Below the pieces are notes generated by a model, which worked only from the letters and a program-made list of their open reading frames with translations, made no database searches and was not told the DNA's origin. A stretch of 64,000 nucleotides of DNA from Shewanella psychrophila. Lineage in GTDB: Bacteria; Pseudomonadota; Gammaproteobacteria; Enterobacterales; Shewanellaceae. Positions 54,876 to 63,445 of this stretch are shown here, piece by piece (the first letter of the stretch is position 1; every line of letters begins with the position of its first letter). Location of the stretch: positions 5,394,001-5,458,000 of the forward strand of contig NZ_CP014782.1 of the NCBI RefSeq assembly GCF_002005305.1. The letters are read 5' to 3'. Made by a program: the position numbers and the translations under genes.

Positions 54876-55361
54876 CTAATACCTGAACTTATAACTTTTC
54901 CGATGGTATTCAAAAACGACATATTCACCATCTATTGAAATATTAGCCCCTTTGAAGTCTTCGCCTGGTGCGCGGTTATACTTGCGACCATAAAAACTAA
55001 ATACAGCCATCTCATTTGCGTTTTGCAAAGATGTCACAGACAAAAGCCTAATGCCATTTACATTAAATGGGCCATCTGCCGGATTTTGTTTTTTAACTTT
55101 ACTTACTGGATCATACTTATCGATTTCTTTTTTCACCTCAATATTTTTTAACAATTCTTCATTTAAAGATTTATCTAGCTGTTCTTTTTCGAATTTAAGT
55201 TTCAATAAATTAATCTCATCCATTAAGTTTGCTGTTTCCAATACATCCCCTCTAACTTCCCGGCTCATGTCTTGTTTATTTACAGCATCATTTTGAGCTA
55301 TTGCAGCCAATGTGTTAACAGAGAAAAACATAGATAACAAATACAGTACTTTAACTTTCAT
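54876..55361 (-). CDS. TcpS-like periplasmic pilus assembly protein
   Basis: A 161-aa protein with signal peptide (MKVKVLYLLSMFFSVNTLA), a charged coiled-coil stretch (about 45-90), and a small C-terminal beta domain ending YVVFEYHRKSYKFRY. It matches TcpS (about 150 aa) in length, order and layout, and resembles PilP-type proteins in the C-terminal part. Function in TCP assembly is periplasmic bridging. The call rests mainly on gene order. Confidence 0.65.
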   Translation of the reverse strand: MKVKVLYLLSMFFSVNTLAAIAQNDAVNKQDMSREVRGDVLETANLMDEINLLKLKFEKEQLDKSLNEELLKNIEVKKEIDKYDPVSKVKKQNPADGPFNVNGIRLLSVTSLQNANEMAVFSFYGRKYNRAPGEDFKGANISIDGEYVVFEYHRKSYKFRY

Positions 55362-56165
55362 TTAATTCGCCTTACAATATATAGTTCCAGTCATGCTATA
55401 ACCTAAATTACTCTCTTCATAAACTTTACGTATTGCCGACACTCCAACATTTTTATTATTAAATATATATCTAAATAAATAGTTAATTTTCATTTTATCA
55501 AACCCCTGTGCATTCCAATCAATTCCATATACATCAAGATAGTCAGCCTTTCCTTTAATTAACAATTTTTTTTCCTTAACTAACGAAACCGGTTGCTGAA
55601 AAGCAAAAGATGATGCGTTAGCGCTACCTCCACGGCTTAATGAAAAACCCGCAATATCAGTGAACTTTCTCATATCAGACAAAGAATCTGTACACAGAGG
55701 TAGTCCTTTGTAAGTAAGTTCATCAAGCCCGTTATCGATCGCTAGCAGGTTTATACCCTTTATCATCAGGTTGTTACCGGACATAACGATATTCAAATCT
55801 TGATATCCCATGGCAATATTTGGTATACCTACATAATGTTGGTTGTCGGTATTTAAGGTATAGTCACAGGTTGTTGTCTGACATTTTAACTCTACAGGAT
55901 TCCAGCCTAGAAAATTAACGTTAGACAGTTCACTTTCCATTTTAATATAATCTAAAATTGGAAATGACAATTTCCCACCAATAGTTTCAATTAATGATAA
56001 ATAATTTTTTTTGGCTGTATCAATTTTTCTCAGTTCTAATTGTCGAGCTTCTTTCTGGCTCGCTTTATCTTTATAAAGAAAGGCTCCTGCAGCCCCCCCC
56101 ATCAGCACTGCAGAGATTGCAGCGACCAATACATACAGTTTGGCTTTACTTAATTTTATTTCCAT
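55362..56165 (-). CDS. TcpD-like bitopic pilus assembly protein
   Basis: A 267-aa protein with one membrane helix (about residues 9-30), then a long helix and a periplasmic domain with two Cys pairs (CQTTTC, and LC...YC). Layout is that of PilO/TcpD-type inner-membrane proteins. It sits between tcpR- and tcpS-like genes, 2 bp from the former, matching TcpD in order and length (about 270 aa). Sequence similarity is not evident to me. Confidence 0.65.
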   Translation of the reverse strand: MEIKLSKAKLYVLVAAISAVLMGGAAGAFLYKDKASQKEARQLELRKIDTAKKNYLSLIETIGGKLSFPILDYIKMESELSNVNFLGWNPVELKCQTTTCDYTLNTDNQHYVGIPNIAMGYQDLNIVMSGNNLMIKGINLLAIDNGLDELTYKGLPLCTDSLSDMRKFTDIAGFSLSRGGSANASSFAFQQPVSLVKEKKLLIKGKADYLDVYGIDWNAQGFDKMKINYLFRYIFNNKNVGVSAIRKVYEESNLGYSMTGTIYCKAN

Positions 56166-56167
56166 GA

Positions 56168-56665
56168 TTACTTATAGAAAAAGAAAGTAGCAGATGCCGC
56201 TGACGACAATATAAACATACCTAAAACGGTCATTATTACTACACTAGCTTTAACCATAACCTCTTTATTCCTGGTGATTTTAAGGAGACCTTGTTCTAGT
56301 GAGATGATCTTAGTATCATCGAGACTATAATATTTTTTTAGTCGATTAACGAGATCTTCACCACATACTCTGTCAGAAAAAGGATATATTACCCCCCCCT
56401 TATAAAAAACACTGTATTGTTTACCATTCGAATGGTCAACATAATAGTGAGCATCATCTTTAATACTTCCATTATCAATAAGAAACTTTGCCAACGGAAT
56501 ATTCTTCGACTCATCTTTCTTTTGTAAATCTATATTTATACATAAGTTTACTTTCCCTGAATCACTCCTATTAAATATGAGTTTGTATATATTTTTATTT
56601 TTTTCGAGGAAACTCAATTTTTCAGGGTGGCTACAGTACCAGATGGAATCAGTAATAATATTCAT
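56168..56665 (-). CDS. TcpR-like inner-membrane protein
   Basis: A 165-aa protein with a cytoplasmic domain and one C-terminal membrane helix (VMVKASVVIMTVLGMFILSS). TcpR in V. cholerae (about 150 aa) recruits TcpT to the membrane. Its ATG overlaps the tcpC stop (ATGA). Assigned by order, length and topology. Confidence 0.65.
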   Translation of the reverse strand: MNIITDSIWYCSHPEKLSFLEKNKNIYKLIFNRSDSGKVNLCINIDLQKKDESKNIPLAKFLIDNGSIKDDAHYYVDHSNGKQYSVFYKGGVIYPFSDRVCGEDLVNRLKKYYSLDDTKIISLEQGLLKITRNKEVMVKASVVIMTVLGMFILSSAASATFFFYK

Positions 56666-58083
56666 GTCTTAGTATCCACTCTCACGATTAACGCCGTCAC
56701 GCTCTTAGAGTTAGAATCACTCATCGACTTACCTACAAGCCCGGTATAGTCAGCTTTTGATGTAAGATCCTCCTTAAATATAGCAACGACGGTTTCCTTG
56801 CCTACGCCTACGATAAGATTATTAATATTCTCATTGCGTGATATATTAGGCAGCTGCACTGAATCCCCTTCAGCACCAAATGAAACTAACTGGTTTAACC
56901 TCTTTCTTGAATACCCCATGGTGATATTCACTCTGCCATCGTTTAATACATCAGGAACAATCATAAACGACATACCAGTTTCTAACGTATCGGTTTCTAT
57001 TGTCTCCGCTGCGTCTTCGTTCTCGCTACCCGGTTCTCGGGTAATGGTACTGACATAACCCACTTCATTGACAGCATTAATTGGGACAGGTTTACCGTTC
57101 AAACTCACAGCTACACCTTCATTCATTATGCGGGCGCCACTTTTTACTAATTGAGCCGTTAAGGAACCGCCAATTGTATCTGTACTTCCATCTACCGCAG
57201 CTCCCACTGATACAGAGCCCAGTTCTAACCCCCCATAGCCACTTGATGTCGAGCCATTGATTTGGAATGCTGAATCACCTCCTTGAAGATCTGCACCCAG
57301 TGCCTTAAGTGATTCTTGATTTATGCTGATAATTTTATAGGAGATTTTTATCTCAGTAGAGGCTAACTTATTATAATTATCGACAAATAACTCGACACGA
57401 TCCAACTCTTTTTTGGAACCCGTAGCTACGATTTGAGAAAAATCTCTAAAAATAGAATAATTAAAAGACTCATTACTTTCTTTCATCGATGTCAGATATT
57501 CATTCGCCTCTCCCCATAAGTCTACCGCACCTCCAATTGCTATCTCGCCCGAAAATCCATTTGCTCCCCCTTTACTATCGACAATTGATGAGCCGAACGC
57601 ATACTTTGATTCATTTTTTAAATAACGTGAATTATACAACTTAAAAACTTTTGTTTTATAATTTCTTTTTACTATTTTGTACTTATCCACATCGATAAAC
57701 ACATCATAAGCGTCTGCCAAATATTTAAGGTAATTATTCACAGAACCTTCAAATATGATCTTTCTTGTTTGTTCGCTATCATCACCTTTGTCAAAGTAAG
57801 ATACATTCAGTTTTTGACCTAAACTCTTCAGAACCTCATCAATAGATACGGATTTGAAATAGGTAGTTTTTATATTTAATGCCCAGAATTTATTTGGGTA
57901 TGAACTGTTATCTTGCAGCTCTAAAAAATTATCATCAGAGATTTTAAAGTCTGAAAATTGTTTTTCCATTTCAACTCTACGGCTCTCAATTTCATCTCCC
58001 CCTTGTGAAAAGGAAGACATCTCCGCACAACCCGATAACAACACCGTGGCAGCAAAAAACAATAGCAACTTATTCACTTTCAT
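56662..58083 (-). CDS. tcpC: TcpC-like outer-membrane secretin lipoprotein
   Basis: A 473-aa protein with a lipoprotein signal peptide (lipobox LLSGC, about residue 19) and a secretin C-terminal domain with VPINAVNEVGY and GMSFMIVPDVLNDGRVNITM. It is the PilN/TcpC type of type IVb secretin that forms the outer-membrane channel. The ATG at 58083 has GGTGA upstream; the TTG at 58089 is less likely. It overlaps the tcpQ-like gene by 14 nt. Confidence 0.88.
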   Translation of the reverse strand: MKVNKLLLFFAATVLLSGCAEMSSFSQGGDEIESRRVEMEKQFSDFKISDDNFLELQDNSSYPNKFWALNIKTTYFKSVSIDEVLKSLGQKLNVSYFDKGDDSEQTRKIIFEGSVNNYLKYLADAYDVFIDVDKYKIVKRNYKTKVFKLYNSRYLKNESKYAFGSSIVDSKGGANGFSGEIAIGGAVDLWGEANEYLTSMKESNESFNYSIFRDFSQIVATGSKKELDRVELFVDNYNKLASTEIKISYKIISINQESLKALGADLQGGDSAFQINGSTSSGYGGLELGSVSVGAAVDGSTDTIGGSLTAQLVKSGARIMNEGVAVSLNGKPVPINAVNEVGYVSTITREPGSENEDAAETIETDTLETGMSFMIVPDVLNDGRVNITMGYSRKRLNQLVSFGAEGDSVQLPNISRNENINNLIVGVGKETVVAIFKEDLTSKADYTGLVGKSMSDSNSKSVTALIVRVDTKT

Positions 58084-58435
58084 TTTCAATCACCAGTACC
58101 TTATTTTTGTAAATCGTGCCTTTTATTAACTTTCCGTTCGCACGCATATCACTGACAAATTGCTTTAAAATACCTATCGCCGTAGTGTCTTCGTAGCTCA
58201 CGCTATAACCGGAGGTGATATCTTCAGTATCCCATTTTAATTTATAACCAAACCTCTGAACAAAGTCAGATAAACTGGACTCAACACTGTTGCCTTTTTT
58301 AATTACTAGGCTTATTTGAGCTTCTATATGACTGCTGTCATCACTCTTGACTACGTCACTGTCATTAGCCAATACCGTTTCAGGCACTATGCTCAGACTT
58401 AACGCAATTAATAATATTAATTTTACTTTCATCAT
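58070..58435 (-). CDS. TcpQ-like periplasmic protein
   Basis: A 121-aa exported protein (signal peptide to about residue 23, ETVLAND). The remainder contains a TcpQ/PilL-like domain (SSLSDFVQRFGYKLKWD ... GILKQFVSDMRANG), which stabilises the secretin. It overlaps both neighbours. The ATG pair overlaps the tcpB stop. Confidence 0.75.
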   Translation of the reverse strand: MMKVKLILLIALSLSIVPETVLANDSDVVKSDDSSHIEAQISLVIKKGNSVESSLSDFVQRFGYKLKWDTEDITSGYSVSYEDTTAIGILKQFVSDMRANGKLIKGTIYKNKVLVIENESE

Positions 58436-59817
58436 TTTTTTTCCACTTCACACCAACGTAATGCCACTATTTGTAATGACTGCGGATTTTTTCCTTCATC
58501 GCCATCTTGATCATTTGAAGAACCCACAATGCCTGTAACCGACCAATATTCCGGATGATTGCTATCCTTCCACCTAAACAATAGCCCCGACACCATTTCT
58601 GCAGTATGATCATGATTTGAGACGCTGTTATCTCCGTAGTGATCATTATCTGCTTCAGGGAACTCACCAAAACCACTGTTCGAAAAAGAACTGCCAACCA
58701 CAGCTAAATGAGGCAATAACTTATTTTCTTTAATCGTCGGGCACACAGGTTTTGCAATTTCAATATCCTGACCATTGAAAGCCGCTACGATTACTTCCAC
58801 AGGGGTTCGATACACCTTAGTCGACGATTTTTGGTCCCCTGTTTGATAAAGTAAATTGCTATCTGATTGGATAAAACCAGATGTTCCCCCGCCACCAGTG
58901 CCTGATGAAATGGCCGATTGGCAAATAAAGCCATCTTCTTCACTCCCTACGCTGACATTCCAGCACAGTGACCTATTTTTTTGCATCGCCACCATGCCAT
59001 CACTTCTTAATGCTTGGGTTCCCCCTAAATTAAAAATAATCGCCAGCCCCATGTTGGGATCTATCTGATAATTAGCGTCTAAAAGTGCTTTATAAGCTTC
59101 ATCACCTGTATCATATTTAGCAGGTTCTTTACTGAAGTCTGCAATATGAATGGATGCATAAGCACTATTTTCTATGTCATCGATTTGTGACACTTGCTCA
59201 CTCACCGCAAGTGCTAGATCATTCATTTCTTTAAGGCTTTTTCGATCACTTAGTCCATCAATAAATATGGTTATTACAGTTGGTTTAACATCACTAACAT
59301 CTGAATTACCCACATGATTTATCGAGAAATATGATTGCTTTTCGCCATCTACTTTTATGCCTTTCACCTTGAAACTCTTGCTCAAGGTCAATTCGTCTTC
59401 AAGCCCGCTAGCACAATTGACGCGTTCATTTGTAACACCATTATTAACGGCACAACTATCTTTATCGGTATCGTAATTGATGCCGTTAAAAAAATTAGCG
59501 ACTTTCATATTGCTTTTATTTTGTGCATCAAGATAAATATATCCACCATTCGTAAGTTTTTCTTTCAACCCATGAATGGTGTCATTGGTTTTCCAAGTTG
59601 AAATATCATCTGCTTTTGAGCTTTTTAGTTTCACCAAGGGATCAAACATGACCTGAGTACTCAATTGGTAAATATGAGCAACTTTAGCAGCAGCTAACGT
59701 TTTTACCTGTTCCCTCAACTGACCAGTTTGTAATTTCATAACCCCCAATGTAATCACTCCAAGAATTGAAACCGCAATCAACACCTCTAATAGTGCCAAG
59801 CCATGTTGTTTTTTCAT
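58432..59817 (-). CDS. tcpB: TcpB-like minor pilin
   Basis: A 461-aa prepilin with a very short leader: MKKQHG then LALLEVLIAVSILGVITLGV, the type IV N-terminal helix with Glu5. The large C-terminal globular part is far longer than a pilin and is like TcpB/CofB minor pilins, which start and regulate pilus assembly and bind secreted factors. GGATG precedes the ATG. A hairpin lies between it and tcpA. Confidence 0.82.
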   Translation of the reverse strand: MKKQHGLALLEVLIAVSILGVITLGVMKLQTGQLREQVKTLAAAKVAHIYQLSTQVMFDPLVKLKSSKADDISTWKTNDTIHGLKEKLTNGGYIYLDAQNKSNMKVANFFNGINYDTDKDSCAVNNGVTNERVNCASGLEDELTLSKSFKVKGIKVDGEKQSYFSINHVGNSDVSDVKPTVITIFIDGLSDRKSLKEMNDLALAVSEQVSQIDDIENSAYASIHIADFSKEPAKYDTGDEAYKALLDANYQIDPNMGLAIIFNLGGTQALRSDGMVAMQKNRSLCWNVSVGSEEDGFICQSAISSGTGGGGTSGFIQSDSNLLYQTGDQKSSTKVYRTPVEVIVAAFNGQDIEIAKPVCPTIKENKLLPHLAVVGSSFSNSGFGEFPEADNDHYGDNSVSNHDHTAEMVSGLLFRWKDSNHPEYWSVTGIVGSSNDQDGDEGKNPQSLQIVALRWCEVEKK

Positions 59818-59859
59818 AATAAGACATCCAAGGAATTCAAATTATTGGCTGACAATGTT

Positions 59860-59889
59860 CAACCGCTCAATATACTCGTTGAGCGGTTG
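59860..59889 (-). terminator. Hairpin between tcpA and tcpB
   Basis: A perfect 11-bp stem (CAACCGCTCAA with its complement) around TATACTCG, without a U-run. It may attenuate transcription after the major pilin, as in V. cholerae, or stabilise tcpA mRNA. Confidence 0.6.
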
Positions 59890-59906
59890 TCATTTATTTA
59901 ACGATA

Positions 59907-60527
59907 TTATTTATAACCGATCACGATAAGATTTTGGTCTGTCGTACTAGGACATAATGCAAGCACAGCCGTAGGGTCGTATATATCTTGGTTAATGCCA
60001 GAGGTTGTATTTTTAATGTCAATAGTACCAGAGGTATCAAAAGCTTGATCAGCAATAGTCGTACCAGTTTCCATAACCGTAATGTAATCTGCATCATCAA
60101 GCAGTGGTCCTGTTATCAATGCATTACATGCGGTTTGATTTGCATTATCAATCCCAAGTACAAAACCAGTATTTAAGGTATCGGTAGTACGGACCTTAGC
60201 CACACTAAAGAGATAAGCCGAATTTGTCAGTGGGTTAATTGATACACTTGAATCGATTGCTTTTGAGTCTGCAAATTCTTGGACGGACTTAGACTTAGTA
60301 TCAACATATTGTGCAGCGCGGCTATAGACTTGTTGAAGTGCAATAGAAACATCAGTCATATCCGTTTGAATATCTTTAAGATCTTGCTTTTCAAAAGTTC
60401 TAGCCGCTAAGGTGGCAACACCCGCTGCTATTAATCCTAAGATACCAATCGCAATCAAGATTTCGAGTAATGCCAATCCGCGTGCTTTTTTATGACCACG
60501 GTATTTTCTATTTGTGTTACAAAACAT
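59907..60527 (-). CDS. tcpA: TcpA-like type IVb major pilin
   Basis: A 206-aa prepilin. Leader MFCNTNRKYRGHKKARG is followed by LALLEILIAIGILGLIAAGV with Glu at +5; cleavage at Gly17-Leu18 is expected. Two Cys (TACNALIT near 137 and LALCPST near 192) would form the D-region disulfide, and the TACNALITG context resembles CKTLIT of TcpA. AAAGGAAAT precedes the ATG with 8 nt spacing. It is the first gene of the operon. Confidence 0.88.
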   Translation of the reverse strand: MFCNTNRKYRGHKKARGLALLEILIAIGILGLIAAGVATLAARTFEKQDLKDIQTDMTDVSIALQQVYSRAAQYVDTKSKSVQEFADSKAIDSSVSINPLTNSAYLFSVAKVRTTDTLNTGFVLGIDNANQTACNALITGPLLDDADYITVMETGTTIADQAFDTSGTIDIKNTTSGINQDIYDPTAVLALCPSTTDQNLIVIGYK

Positions 60528-61314
60528 ACTATATATTTCCTTTGGATAAATTTTATTCTTTCATGACAAGTAAGTTAATTAACAACAGCATATGAAAGAA
60601 TTATTAATGCCTAATAGTTAGTATTATTTCTCTCTATCATTAGAATAAATAACTACCTTAAAGAATTACCTTAAAGCATTACCTTAAATTAAAAATATGG
60701 AGTATATAAAATCAAATAATAGACAAGGGGAGTATCCCCTACAGAAGTCGAGGCGTAATTTAAGTTTATTTTGAACGTATGTAAACATCATTTATAAACG
60801 CTATAAGTTCATTGATTGATTTCACTATCTAACATTAAATTTTACACTCAGAAAAACAAAGGAAATAAACCAGTACAAATCAATGACTTACAACACACTC
60901 ACTATATTATAAACACCTAACACCCCATACCACATGTGTTATACACGACATATCAGCACTGTAATGACGTTATGAGGGGCTGCAACAAAGTCCCCTGTGA
61001 ATAGTCATGATGACCACGCTAATTAATGGAATACTTAGAAAAATCAGTTAGTATTACAGGCGCTAAAATCACCGATACCAGCTAGACTTTGATAACGCTA
61101 ATTTTCTAACTAACTTCGATATTAACTCGAAAAAAATCGAAATTAGCTACTGAATAAACAAATATTTAGATTAATTATGATCTTCCCAACAATAAGTATC
61201 ACGAGATTTTTTATGAAATATCCTGTCAATTTCAGCTCTACACAAAATTAACTATTTTCGTCATGATTTTTGAGGTCTATAATGCTTGTTACATTAAATA
61301 GACTCGATATTTAT
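60528..61314. other. Gene-free promoter region upstream of tcpA
   Basis: About 790 AT-rich bp. Near tcpA it holds a 9-bp inverted repeat in the leader (60556-60564 with 60592-60600) and the direct repeats at 60653. Further up nothing is identified. Confidence 0.5.
60653..60689 (-). promoter_or_regulatory. Three 13-bp-spaced direct repeats upstream of tcpA
   Basis: On the minus strand CTTTAAGGTA occurs twice and TTTAAGGTA once more, at a 13-bp period, about 125-165 bp before the tcpA start. Direct repeats in that place are candidate binding sites for a pilus activator such as the ToxR-like protein. Their identity is unproven. Confidence 0.5.
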
Positions 61315-61323
61315 CGCTGGCAT

Positions 61324-62578
61324 CTTAAGCATCCCCTCATAATAACCAGAGGCAGCAAGGCTTCCAGAGTATAATAAGCCAAATCACTCTATGTTCTAAA
61401 ATTTATAACATGATAAATAAAGCCCTTATTCATAATCACATCGATGAACTCTTTGGCCATGACATGCATGCTAAAAGGGTCACCTCACTTGCTAATGCCG
61501 CTCACGGAGTGATTGAAAAGGGGTCACTCGCTATTCATGCCATTGGCGCTGGCTTAGCCCAAGCCAATAAACTTAAGCGTAAGTCTGCTATTAAACAAGT
61601 AGACCGATTACTCAGTAATACAAAGTTAAACGTCTGGCAATTACTGGACTCCTGGGGGCCTTATATTATCGGTGCACGCAAAGAGATAGTGGTCTCTCTC
61701 GATTGGACTGAATTTGATTCAGACGACCATTCAACCATCGTACTGAGTATGCAAACAACCCATGGACGTAACACGCCACTGCTATGGAAAACCCATCGTA
61801 AACATGCTTTAAAAGGTAATAGAAACAACCATGAAGATGAGTTGTTGGTTAAGTTAAGGTCGATCGTTGCAGAGGATGTTAAAGTGACAATTGTTGCTGA
61901 TAGAGGCTTTAGTGATACGGCACTATTTAACTTCATTGAACATGAGCTGGGTTTTGACTTCATCATTAGAATTAAGGCTAATATCAAAGTCACCGATGCG
62001 GTAGGAGAGCTGTTTCCAGTAAAGGACTGGCTATTACCCAGCGGCATAACAAGAACCCTTAAGGACGTTCAAATAACGGGTAATAAGCAAGCAGTCGCTC
62101 GGGTCATTTGCACCAAGAAAAAAGGCATGAAAGAAGCTTGGTATTTAGCATCAAGTCGACGTGACCTAGTGAGTAGCAAGATGTTGACTTTATATGGGAA
62201 ACGTTGGGGGATAGAGACGACTTTTCGTGACATTAAAGACTATCGTTTTGGCATGGGGATGAGTGCCACCTACACGCGTTCCCCGGTACGTAGAGACCGG
62301 TTGTTTTTGCTAAGCGCCTTGGCGATAGGCTTGCTGACGCTACTAGGAAAAGCGGGCGAGGATGCTGACTTGGAAAAGACAATAAAGGCAAATACCAGTA
62401 AAACTCGCTCATACTCTCTGTTTCGCCAAGGTTGTATTTACTATGAACTGTTACCCACGATGCGAGAAGAGTGGGCAGAACCTCTAATGGATAATTTTTA
62501 TCGTTACCTTAAAAACCAGCCTATTTACCGTTCAATTTTCGGGATTATTTAAAATTGAAAAATGAGGGGATCTCTAAG
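61324..62578 (+). mobile_element. IS4-family element, copy 3 (1255 bp)
   Basis: Same ends as copies 1 and 2. The 9-bp target duplication is CGCTGGCAT (61315-61323 and 62579-62587). Confidence 0.96.
61410..62552 (+). CDS. IS4-family transposase, copy 3
   Basis: A 380-aa protein identical to copies 1 and 2. Confidence 0.95.
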   Translation: MINKALIHNHIDELFGHDMHAKRVTSLANAAHGVIEKGSLAIHAIGAGLAQANKLKRKSAIKQVDRLLSNTKLNVWQLLDSWGPYIIGARKEIVVSLDWTEFDSDDHSTIVLSMQTTHGRNTPLLWKTHRKHALKGNRNNHEDELLVKLRSIVAEDVKVTIVADRGFSDTALFNFIEHELGFDFIIRIKANIKVTDAVGELFPVKDWLLPSGITRTLKDVQITGNKQAVARVICTKKKGMKEAWYLASSRRDLVSSKMLTLYGKRWGIETTFRDIKDYRFGMGMSATYTRSPVRRDRLFLLSALAIGLLTLLGKAGEDADLEKTIKANTSKTRSYSLFRQGCIYYELLPTMREEWAEPLMDNFYRYLKNQPIYRSIFGII

Positions 62579-62587
62579 CGCTGGCAT

Positions 62588-63380
62588 ACAATTCACCTGT
62601 GCGGTGCGAATCCTCTGCCTATCGTGCTGGTTGACAGGGCTAATGTACGGGAAAAAATTCGTTAATGGCACTCAGTAACACTTTATGAACACACCTTCTT
62701 AATTGAAGACTATAAGCCCCTCGACGTCACAATGCATTCTTAGCAGAGCTCGCTCAAATTATCCCTCGACATTGCTGTCCTTTGATTGTTACTGATGCGG
62801 GCTATCACAATACCTGGTTCCAACAAGTCACCAGTTACGGTTGGTTTGACTCAGTAGAGTTCGTGGTGATGCGTGGTTCAGCGCCATGGCTAGGGCTTAT
62901 GTCAATCAAATAAATCGCTTATCCAGCCACAAACAATAAAGGTAAGTATATAGTGCTGTCTATCTCGCTAAGAAAAGTCCATTAAGTTGCCATATCCATT
63001 TGTACAAGGAGAAGGAGAAACCGAAACATCGAACTGACAGTAAAGAGCCTTGGTTACTAACAACCAACTTGCCACCAGAAACGTTTACAGCTGCTAAACT
63101 AACTCACCTATATATGCCAGCGTATGCAGATAGAAGAGACATTTCGTGACTTGAAAAGTCCCCAATATGACATGGGGCTTAGACACTGCAAGAATCGATA
63201 CCCTAGACGATTAGATGCTCTATGACTTATTGCTATGTTCACTGAAATTGTGCTTTGGCTCATCGGTATGATAGCTAATCACCTAGGCTGGGGAAGGAAG
63301 TTAGAAAGCGGAAAACTACAAGATCACCGAGAAAAATTTGCAATAAGAACTTGTATGAAACGGCAGAAACCATCATAAAT
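62588..63380 (+). pseudogene. IS10-like (IS4-family) transposase relic
   Basis: Scattered frames read TDAGYHNTWFQQVTSYGW, SKEPWLLTTNLPPETFTA and RMQIEETFRDLKSPQYDMGL, the order found in IS10-type transposases. Several frameshifts and stops interrupt it. Confidence 0.8.
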
Positions 63381-63445
63381 TGTGAATTATGATAAATCAA
63401 AACTTATCATTTCACTTATTCAAGTTGATACGGTTAATATCAAGA

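Noticed and set aside
35501..62552. 128-codon frames opposite each IS4-family transposase
   Set aside because: They are antisense shadows fixed by the transposase coding sequence and have no protein-family features.
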